64,000 nucleotides of DNA from NCBI RefSeq assembly GCF_037975245.1, contig NC_092575.1, positions 21,219,841 to 21,283,840 of the forward strand, in the 5' to 3' direction. The notes under the pieces were generated by a model that was given only the letters and a program-made list of their open reading frames with translations, ran no database searches and had not been told where the DNA came from. Numbering within the stretch: position 1 is the stretch's first letter; each line of letters begins with the position of its first letter. Below are positions 41,650 to 52,100 of this stretch, piece after piece. A program made the translations under genes and the position numbers. Source of the stretch: Apostichopus japonicus (lineage: Eukaryota; Echinodermata; Holothuroidea; Aspidochirotida; Stichopodidae).

Positions 41650-42074
41650 ACCCACCCTCTCCCTCCTCTCCTCTCCCTCCACCATCCCTTCCCTCCTCTC
41701 CCTGCCATCCTCTCCCTGCCCTCCCCTCCTCTCCCTCCCCTCCTCTCCCTGCCCTCCTCTCCCTGCCCTCCTCTCCCTCCCCTCCCCTCCCCTCCTCTCC
41801 CTCCCCTCCTCTCCCTCCCCTCCTCTCCCTCCCCTCCTCTCCCTCCCCTCCTCTCCCTCCCCTCCTCTCCCTCCCCTCCTCTCCCTGCCCTCCTCTCCCT
41901 CCCCTCCCCTCCCCTCCCCTCCTCTCCCTCCCCTCCTCTCCCTTCCCTTCCCCTCCTCTCCCTCCCCTCTTCTCCCTCCCTCCTCTCCCTCCCCTCCTCT
42001 CCCACCCTCCTCTCCCTCCCCTCTTCTCCCTCCCTCCTCTCCCTCCCCTCTTCTCCGTCCCTCCTCTCCCTCCC
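41650..42074 (+). repeat. Pure polypyrimidine tract, 425 bp, (CTCCCTCCCCTC)n-like
   Basis: Almost every plus-strand base is C or T, in units of CCTCTCCCTCC of 10-15 bp. Frames on both strands (Pro/Leu/Ser or Glu/Gly/Arg) are low-complexity artefacts. Such mirror-like purine/pyrimidine tracts can form triplex DNA. Confidence 0.9.
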
Positions 42075-43106
42075 ATTTTTGAAGTTCGATGTTTTTAATT
42101 CAGTACGTAATAAAATTCAAGATAACACTCAAATAGGTTCAGTATAACAAACAGGAAAATCTCACCGAATTGGTTTAAGTTCAATATTGACTTGAAAACC
42201 ACGCGATATGGTTTATATCTAAGAGGTTAAGGGTTAGTGGGCATAATTTATTATTTATTCCTTTGCTAGACACCAGCTCAGATCAAGCCTGCCGTCCTCT
42301 CTTACTATAGCAGTTATCCATCCATTACCTTTTTTTTGTGTTCCACGTATTAGCGTTTATTATCTTATATTCAGTTGAGAATTTGCTTCACCCTTTTATC
42401 AAAGGCACAGCATTTCGTTTAATTTTTTTTCAATTATCTCAAAGGGCCCTCTGTTTGAAATTTGTATTATCACTGCACGCTTCGTTGACCTGCCAGTGAC
42501 TCAGCATAAAAAACGGATCGATTTATATCAAGAACAAGTATATATTCAAGACCTTCCGAAGAATATTAGCTGTTCCTCACCTACACCTGTCTAACACAGA
42601 CGTATGACATTGTAAGTAAAAAAACATTTATGAATTTCTATTAACAGCACTGCAGTGTAGGGAAATATAGCTAACTTGAACAACAGGCCTGTACGGGACA
42701 TTTTGAATACAAATTTAAATTTCTTTAAAGAAAATCCCCACTTTTGACCATTGTATATGTGAATATATCATTTTCTCAAAAGTTCAACTATTTTCTTACG
42801 GTTTCGTCGTCTTTTTCGTAATCCAGCATAAATGAAATATAACTGTAACGTAAATTCCTGATCGATCGTACACAGTGTGATTTTAGAATCGGGGATGACC
42901 AGTAACATAATTTCATCCATCATATTAATTCAAGGGTGCTTGTTAAACATCAAATGAGGCCACAGCATTCACCCAAAATGACATCTTCTTTCCGTTCTGT
43001 TTATCTCTGTATTTATTGAGATATTCCTCGGTATGAATTTTTTTTGGGGGGGGTGGGGGGGAATGTCATATTTGTTTCTTAAGAATTTTTCTAATTTTAT
43101 TCGCAG
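42075..43106 (+). other. Upstream of gene 2 coding start; 5' UTR exons or promoter unresolved
   Basis: AT-rich, no coding exon. The sequence ends in a good acceptor (TTTTATTCGCAG), so a non-coding first exon probably lies here or further left. A G run is at 43043-43060. Confidence 0.35.
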
Positions 43107-43184
43107 ATCAGAACTCCCGCTGCATTAATATAATTCTCGTAGAACTTATTAAGCACATGTCAAAATGGCCACCAGGAAAACCTC
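43107..43184 (+). CDS. Gene 2 exon 1: 5' UTR end and first 20 coding bases
   Basis: Acceptor TTATTCGCAG, ATG at 43165 in good context (AAAATGG), donor CCTC|GTAAGT at 43185. It leaves phase 2, which is exactly what exon 2 at 51472 requires. The 20 coding bases encode MATRKT and part of Ser. The short coding part is the main doubt. Confidence 0.55.
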
Positions 43185-46100
43185 GTAAGTATTATTATTT
43201 CTTTTATAAAAGATCCAAATATGTATATTCTTGGCAACTATACATGACAGTATTAGGAAAGTATTGATTATTTGTTATCTTTACATTCACCTAAAAATAA
43301 ACAAGCAATCAAGGGCGGCGGAAGCACTTTTAATCTGGGGGGGCACCAACGTCGAAGGGCACTTTGCAGAAATTCCATTGGACTGATGCAGCCTGATATT
43401 TAGTACCATTTATAACTCTTATTGTATTATCTTATTTGCGTATACACATCACTCCATCAACGCCACCCCCCCCCCCACTCCAGTGGCGGAGCTAGAGGTA
43501 TTGGTCAGGGGGCGAGAATGGTCTGTAGGGGCGCTTTCGACACTATCTAAGCGGAGCGCCACCACAGGTTGGCGCGGAGCGTTCAGACATTTTTTGAGTA
43601 AAGGTACTCCCTAGATCGCCGGAAATGACTCTTTCCGGGCCTTGCTAATTTGCAGATAATGTGACAAATGTCAATAGGTAGATGAGAGCGAAATAAAAAA
43701 GTCAATAATCGCGAATAAGTAAAAAGTGGTAAAAAGCTGAAAAGGGCGCCAGCAGTCCATTTGAGTCCGTCGGGGGGGGGGTGGGGCATCCCCCCTGACT
43801 GTATGGACGCTCCGCCACTGCCCCCCTCAAGGAAACATGCATACTAGCACTGCAATATCTAATGTGCAAATTGGGAAACAAGGAACAAGTTTTCTTTTGA
43901 GACAAAATGAGGTGAAATCATTATAAAGTCCAAGTCCCTGCACACGCGATCGATACATGCATGAAAGCAAATGAAATATGTCAAAATACGAAAGGATGGG
44001 GTAGGTTATGGGATATTAAAACCATACTCATTATTCATAGTAGGCTATAAATGGCTTCTCCTTATTACAAAGTCACAATGTTAAATAGCAATACATTTTT
44101 GGAAATGCATTAGGATTTTTGTGGCGAATTGAATATGCATAATGGCACTCACCAGCATGTCAGAAGCCTTGTAGTAGTAAACATAGGCGTAGGAGCTGGG
44201 GGGGGGGGGGGCTGCAGCCCCCCAACCAATAATTTTTTTGAAAATTCGGGCAATATGCTGAGAATTTTTCTGGCACCTACTGAAAGAAAAATAATTTGCT
44301 ATGGGTTTTTCAATGGTTAAACTGATATTATTATCATCATGATTATTGTAACGACTTTCCCAATAATTATACCCAATATGGAAGGGTAATAACACGGCAA
44401 ATGATTGTATGTTATTGGCATGCGATGTAATAACCGATGCATGCCTATATGATATGCACAGTAACATGTTGAGCGCGCGCTTAGCGCGCGACAAATTTTG
44501 GGAATATTTTCGGGCAAGTCGTTACAGCCCCCCAAATCAAAATTGGGCTCCTACGCCTATGCTAGTAAACATTTAAAACTTACCGAAATATTTCATTCGA
44601 CGTGGGTTTCACTTTGTAAACTCTTTTATATGTAGAACATTTTTAGCTCATACCAGCATGCTGGTGTGAGCTATTGTTACAGTGCGGCGTCTATCACTCT
44701 ATCCGTCAACAATTGGTAAAACCGCTTCCACTCGCACAGTGTTTGATGGAATTTCATGAAACTTGGACACAAGGACCATTGGGTATAGGGCCATCAGAGA
44801 TGGTCCAAAATTTGGGGTCAAAGGTCACCTGTGGGCCGTAATGGGCCATTTTGTGGAAATACGCAATATGCTTCTTCTCCTACAGATTCCATGGTACAAT
44901 GTTGAGGGTTTGTCACGATAGTACTATGGTAGTTTTACCTTCAGGGTGTTCATGAATTTGAGATCAAAGATCAACTAGGGGTCTTTTGTGGCCCGGGCCG
45001 CGGCCCTATATTTTCAAATTGCTCCTGTTCGTACAGTGTATGGCCAATTATAATGAAACTTGGTCACAATGTTCCTCGGGATGAGACTTACGAGGGGTGT
45101 TCGGAAAATTGAGGTCAAAGGTCATTTAGGGGGTTATCGGGGGTCATTCTTTGTAATATTTTCAAATATCTCAATCTCCTCAAGATTTTGATGGATCATA
45201 TTCAAAGTTGAACTGATGATTGTTGGATTGTGTATGAATAAGGTGATGCCTAAAAATTTTTGGTCAAAAGTTAATTAATTACAATTAATCCCCATTGTTT
45301 AAAAAAATCTGAGCCTTCACTTTTTGCCAAAGCTCCTTTAATTCGTCTCCCAGTCTCTGCAGGGTTTGTTTACATTTGTGGTTAAGCTCTGCAAGGGCTG
45401 TTAGTGGAATTAAAGCAGGACTGGGAGTTGTTATTAACTGTTGAACTGTAAGCATGAGAGCCCTATAGCCAATCAGCACTTGCCGATTCTTAGAAGTCTT
45501 TGAGCCTGAGGTATGTAGGCAGCCAGCCAAAATTTTGGCAAGGAGTGCTTCAGGTCTGCTCAGGTAGAGGGGAGAAAGTTTAATAGGGTAGGTCAGTGGC
45601 ATTGTTTGAGAGAGTGGGTAAAATAGGATTTAAAGGGGAAAATAGGAATTATAGCCAGTGGCGTGGCCAGGATTCTGCTAACGGAGGGGGGGTATCCCTC
45701 ACAGGCCCAAAATTGGTTTTGTGGGCCCTACATTTTTCAGCTCGAAAAGGTATGAGCTTCTGCACCATTGGTGCTCTAGTTATGTAGAAAAAGGGCACAT
45801 TTTTAACCCGAGGAAAAGTGGGGGGCACGTGCCCCCTGTGCCCCCCCGGTTCCGCCGCCCCTGCAAGCAATGTTATATAATAAAAATCTTTCGTAAAAAG
45901 AAGTCTTGCATAAATGAACTGTTCGTTCCCCAGATAACTCATGAAATGGGGGAAATGGATCAGTGTCGAGGGGGAGGGGTGGGTGGGTGGGGGGGGCATC
46001 ACGGTGTCGTTGCATTGAGGAGGTAAAGAACGAAGCCATCTCAAGTCGCGGATCAAATTGATCCTTTCTGCATTCTGTGCCACAAATAACATTATTTTAA

Positions 46101-49100
46101 TATGACCACGAAACAGCACCTTTCGATTGATTACTTTAATGTATCAGCAAAATGGCACTACCTGAGTACACTTTTCTTAAATGTCTCAACAAAAGGACAT
46201 TTTGTAAATAACACAAAATGACAAAGTAAGGTATTTGTCCAAGATGTGCACTTCCAATCTATGAAACGGGGCACTTCTTAACGTTTTTGTTAGAGAACAG
46301 GAGGAACGTGTCCCCTCGGATGCACAGCATCGGGTCAATACAAATTATAATATAAGATATAATACAAATTTAATAGAGATAAAAGAACATGTTTTGGTGG
46401 AGTTATTAGAAGTTTAAAACAGTGGATTAACATTAAGATTTAGCATTGCACTAAGACACCGGCGTCATCGATCTCTGTATGCCATTAAGTGAGCATTCCA
46501 GAGTTTTAGCATATTCTGAAGGTAAATATCTTTGAAACATATGTAGCTATAGACAGGGGCGTAGCGAAGGGGTTTTTGTTGGGGGGTGTGGAGAAGTTGA
46601 TTTACCGACGGATCTGGAAGTGGTGACTGAAATGGGGGAGGGGTCTAATGGGAGGGGGTGTCCCCCTCCCCTTTGGAAAATATTTAGTATTGAAACGTCC
46701 TTAGATGCAATCTGGTGCATATTTTAAGTCAAATTTGGCACCGTAGAATTTCCATTTCGATATTATTTTTTATGGCAGTCGGCAGAAGAAGAATTAATTG
46801 GATAACGAAGAAAAATTGCATACCGGTACGTTATATGGAAAGTAGATTATACAAATCGCAGCTTGAAATTAGGAAGTCAGATTCTGATTGCTGAACATTG
46901 GTGAATGTAATTTGAGCCTGATTGGTGGCGCTGCTCTAGTGGCGACACACTCGCACTAGTTCTCTCCAGTTTTTCGTCCATTTTAATGTTCGTTTTGTAT
47001 AATCGTCTACTTTCATACATACAAGATGAAGCCAATCGTCTGGATGACCATATTGGTCGTATTTCTTGGGACATTATCTCTTTGTTTGGAGGAATCAGTG
47101 ATTTTCAGTCGATCGCCGACAAGAGATATTCTACAGCCGAGCTCTACGCACTACGCAGCCAGCCTACACATAGTGAGTTACAACGTCTGTTCGTTGACAA
47201 TAGCATTCCCAAGGAAATTCGAAAACGGAAACGGGGCAAAGCAGGAGGTGTGAGGAAGAGGAACAGGCGATTAAAGCACAAACCCTACCTACCATCTATC
47301 ATAATGGGTAACGTACAATCAATAACTAATAAAATTGATGAGATCTCCGCTAACTGCAAATTTCTGCAGGAATTTCGGAATGCAAGTACTGTATACTATC
47401 ATTCACCGAGACCTGGCTTACCGAACACCATACTGACTCCCATGCCTCGATAGATGGATTCACACTATTAAGAGAGGATCGGACAACTCAATCCGGGAAA
47501 GGAAAAGGGGGTGGGGTGTGCATATACGTGAATCAGAAGTGGTGCCACCCGAATAATGCCCATATTAAACGTCACTCATGTTCCCCCAATATCGAGATTT
47601 TAACTGTCACATGTCGCCCTTATTACTTGCCACGGGAGTTTTCACACGTTATTATTCACACTGTCTATGTTCCACATCGCAATGTTGCCAAATCAGCGGC
47701 AATGGAACTCATTGACATTATTGATAAATTTGAAACCTCCGCGCCGGATGCTCTCACTATAATCAACGGTGATTTTAACCATTGTAATCTCAGACGAAGC
47801 AGTGTGCATTATTATCAACAAGTCAAGTGTGCCATCCGCGAAGCTGCAACCCTGGACTTGCTCTATACAAATGTTAAAGACGCTTATCTGTCCGTCCAAC
47901 TGCCCAAGCTCGGTAGAGCAGACCATAATCTGGTTAATCTGATGCCCAGATATCGACCCATCGTGAAGAGGGAGAATTCCCGCGTAATCCATGTACAACG
48001 ATGGAACAATGACGCTGTCGATCATCTGCGGACTGAGTTGGACAGTACAGACTGGGATATGTTTGTGGAGGCCAGCGCTGACCTGGATGAACTGACACGT
48101 TCAATAAGCGATTACATATCTTTCTGTGTTGACAATACCATCCCTAAGAAGGAAGTCAAAGTTTTCCCAAATAACAAACCGTGGATCACAAAGAAGGTGA
48201 AGAATATCATCAACAAGAAGAAGGGCTTATTCAAGAGGGGTGACTCGGGCGCACTGAGGGAGGTACAAAAGGAGCTTAAAAGAGTGATCGCCCAGGAGAA
48301 AGCCGCTTACCGGGACAAGATAGAGAAACTGTTCACAGACAATAACATGAAACGTGTCTGGGAGGGTATTCGCCTTATGAGTGGCTACAGTAATAGCTCT
48401 AGTTCTCGCCACATACCAGAAATGAGCCATGATTATGCCAATGATTTGAATCACTTTTATAACCGTTTTGACCAGCAAGATTTTACAGATGAACATAGTA
48501 AGCTTCAAACCTTATCGACAAATTATACTTGTGACGTAGTGGTGTCCGAGGGGGACGTTCGCCGGCAGTTCTCCAGGTTAAACCCATCTAAGGCTGCTGG
48601 ACCCGATAATTTCCAACCTAAGGTTTTGAAGCATTGTGCAATAGAGCTGGCTCACATTTTTACTGTAATTTACAATTTGTCCTTCAAAACTGGGGAGGTG
48701 CCTCATCTATATAAGCAATCCAGTATTATTCCAGTGCCAAAATGTTCTGTCATCTCTTGTATGAACGACCTTCGCCCTATAGCGTTAACTGCAGTGTCAA
48801 TGAAGGTATGCAAGCGTTTATTCTTAAATCGTTTTAATCCTCTAGTTGCTCCATTTTTAGATCCTTTACAGTTTGCTTACAAGGCTAGCCGTAGTTGTGA
48901 AGATGCCATACTGCTACTTCTTCAATGCTTGTATTCACACTTAGAGCACCATGTCAATTCTGCACGCGTGATGTTCTTTCACTTCTCATCTGCATTCAAC
49001 ACTATTCAGCCTCACAATCTTGCTACAAAGCTTATCAATATGGGCATCCCACATGGGTTTATTCACTGGATTGTCAAGTATCTCACAAATCGCACCCAAT

Positions 49101-52100
49101 TTGTCAAACTCGGTCCCACCTGTCGATCTAACATTATTACCTCCAACACCGGAGCGCCGCAAGGCACAGTTCTAGCTCCGTTTCTTTTCACCTTGTACAC
49201 GTCTGACTGCAGATCTCAGGAGAAGATATGTCCCATCATCAAGTTTGCCGATGACACAGCCATGGCTGGACTCATTCGTGGTAATGATGATGGGGCATAT
49301 CTCTGCCAGCTGCAGTCATTCGTTGACTATTGTGACAGTAGCTTCTTGCAATTGAATATTTCTAAAACGAAGGAAATGATCATCGACTTCCGCCGTAATG
49401 CTGTTGAACCTTCTCCAGTCATGATCAAGGGTAAAGAAGTTGAAAGGGTTCACTCCTACAAGTATCTGGGTATTCACCTCAACAATAGCTTAACATGGGA
49501 TGGTCATGTGGATGCCCTGGTAAAGAAGTTAAATACCAGGTTATATTGTCTCAGGAAGTTGTCTAAATTCAACGTACATACCGATATAATGCAAATGTTT
49601 TATAATTCTATTATTTGCGGAGTTTGGAGATACTGTCTTATATGTTGGGGTGGAAATGCCACTAAAGTCGAGAAGGACCGTATCGATCACATAATTAGAA
49701 AAGTTGGGGGAGTCATTGGAGGTCAACAGCATACAGTCGACTCGGTGTACCAGTCACTGCTTCAAACAAAGCTAGATTCAGTTTGGAATGACTGTTGCCA
49801 CCCCCTTCACTGTTATCTTAATGACAATGTTATTAACAGAGGCAGTGGCAGACTGAGACAGCCGTACACGAGAACTAATCGCTATCGTAACTCGTTCACT
49901 CCCCGTGCAATCAAACTTTTCAATGTCAACTTACGTCGCTAGGCTGTTGCAATGATCTTTTATCTTGTCCTTGTCTTACTGTTTTTCATTCTCATTCTTT
50001 AATCTCCATCTGTATATATCCTGATTTATTTTCCTATGCTTATTTATTTTTGTACTGTTTTGAACTTTTATGTGCGAGACACTAATTTCCTTATTTGGAG
50101 CAATAAAGTTTAACTTACTTACTTACTTAATTAGACGTCATTCTGAACAGAGGATATATAACAACACGCTGTCACACGATAGCACGACTCGTGGGCTGCG
50201 GCCTATACGGAGAACCTTTAAATTAATTCCATTTCTTTCACTGAGTTGCCGGCGATTCTGGCACTCGTCTAGCTCAGCCTGGATACAGTAGCTATACTGA
50301 CGACCTTGACATTATCAGTTATTTGCCGAGAGATTTTTAACTTGCAGGCGTCGGGTGATTGGATTGGTGAATGAGTTTATCAGATGAAGAACTGGAAAAT
50401 AGAAATAACCGATGAAGAGGCTCCCGTTCTCCTTTTCTCTATTCAGCTTTCCTTCTTTCTTCCCCTTCCGCTCTCTTCACCTTTTCTCCTTTTGCCGACA
50501 GACCCAAAATTTGCCGACAGCGACCAAACCCCCACCCCCCCTCCCGCTCGCTACGCCCCTGGCTATAGAGACTATAATATGTCAAAGAACTCAAAACTAA
50601 ACTTCTGTCTGAAGCCCTTGAAAACTTTACACCAAGTTGATTTTCTTTAATAGCGCCATCATTTTTCATTAGCGGAGCCCTTGATAAAGTTAGCTTTCTT
50701 GAATAGCTCCACCATTTTTTGGCACTTAATGCAAATGAATTAACATGTACTGCATGTGGTCAACACGTACGCAGCACAAGTTGCATTAAAAAATTTCATC
50801 AGTAAATACATATGATAACGATGAATATGGAAGATAAATAAATCGTATTCAAGCAAACTAACTAAAACCTATGCAATTTTATCAATTTGACTGAAACTGC
50901 CGGCTTTTAACAGTAAGGCATGTAGGCTAGTCGGTGTTGTTATATTGTGAAAGGAATATTTCATATCGGTACACACAGTAATTACTTCCCATTGTTTTCT
51001 TCATTCTGAGTTTTATTTCGACTTTAAAAGGATACTTTAATATGAATATTTGGTTCAGTCAAGTTTTGCAATTTCTACCACTTTTTACTCCGCTTGCCAA
51101 ATACACATCCATGTGGCGCCATGTACTTCCTTCACACTCGTGATATGCGCGAGTGGGTTCTTCGTAATGGGAAACTATAAGACATGGTACTATAGGCAAG
51201 TATCCTAATTATTAGGCCTAGAACGTCTCTATTACGAAGATTACTATGCTCTGGACAATTGCCATTGTTGTTCACGACTTCATAATTCCATTGCATTAAT
51301 CAAAAGATTGTTTGAGGATTCAGTACCCTTCGTAAGGCCTAGTCACTTCGCAGTCTGAGCGTTGTTCATCAACATTTCTTCAATAAAAAATCACTCTAGA
51401 TTCTTCGTTACCACGGAGACAAGCTTCAAAACCTGACCTAACTTTTCACTTTTTGCGTTCCACACACACAGTGTGCATACAACGATTCCACGATTCACTG
51501 TACAAGATGGTTACAATGTGTGGTTCATGGACGTGCTCGATACTGGCCGTTTGGCAGTCGCTGGATATAGCAGCAAGAAAAATAACACTTTTATCGATCT
51601 GTTTATGTTTAACATTAATCCTGATTCTCAGGAAAAACCGTTATTATTGACGCCAGATCCCTATTTTTCTGAGGAATTTACCGAGTTTGGTTCAGAATGG
51701 CGGCCTGTTTGTTTACTGGATGATCGTCTGTTTTTAACATGTTGTAATGATACGATAGCATTGTACGATAGTAATGGCGGTCTGGTCAATCAAGGGAAGT
51801 TTAACGGTGAAGCCTCGTGTATGACAACCAGAGATGGTTTAGTGTATGTTGGTTTAGATTCCAAAGAGGTGATTGTCTTAGATTCGAGAGAATTGAGAAT
51901 AAAGAAGACAATCACCTTAAAAGGATTAGGAGATTACGACTGGCCCTTTGATATAACAGTTAGTAATTATAAACTGTTCATCTGTACAGTCGATTGGAGA
52001 GCTTTAATGTATAATAGTGAGGGAGAAATAGAACAGGAATATACATACACACAGTACAGATATGCTTGGAGTATAACAGTGAGTGAAGAGAAAGGACTAA

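Larger units (their letters stand above)
46554..50561. mobile_element. hAT-like element carrying a nested LINE; perfect 8-bp target duplication
   Basis: The ends are CAGGGGCGTAGCGAAGGGG and CCCGCTCGCTACGCCCCTG. GCTATAGA lies at 46546-46553 and again at 50562-50569. The first 190 bp and last 140 bp are the reverse complement of the two ends of 1918-2825. In between are about 3.7 kb, most of it a non-LTR retrotransposon. 46746-46870 and 50130-50424 are unassigned and may be hAT interior. No hAT transposase is seen. Confidence 0.88.

Noticed and set aside
41590-42147. Pro/Leu/Ser-rich and Glu/Gly/Arg-rich frames of 129-185 codons
   Set aside because: They are translations of a pure polypyrimidine tract without splice or domain evidence.
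47026-47253. 75-codon frame with a signal-peptide-like start
   Set aside because: It overlaps the LINE 5' coding region out of frame; the hydrophobic start is chance.
49541-49732. Minus-strand frames within the LINE
   Set aside because: They are shadows of the reverse transcriptase frame, which carries all recognisable motifs.
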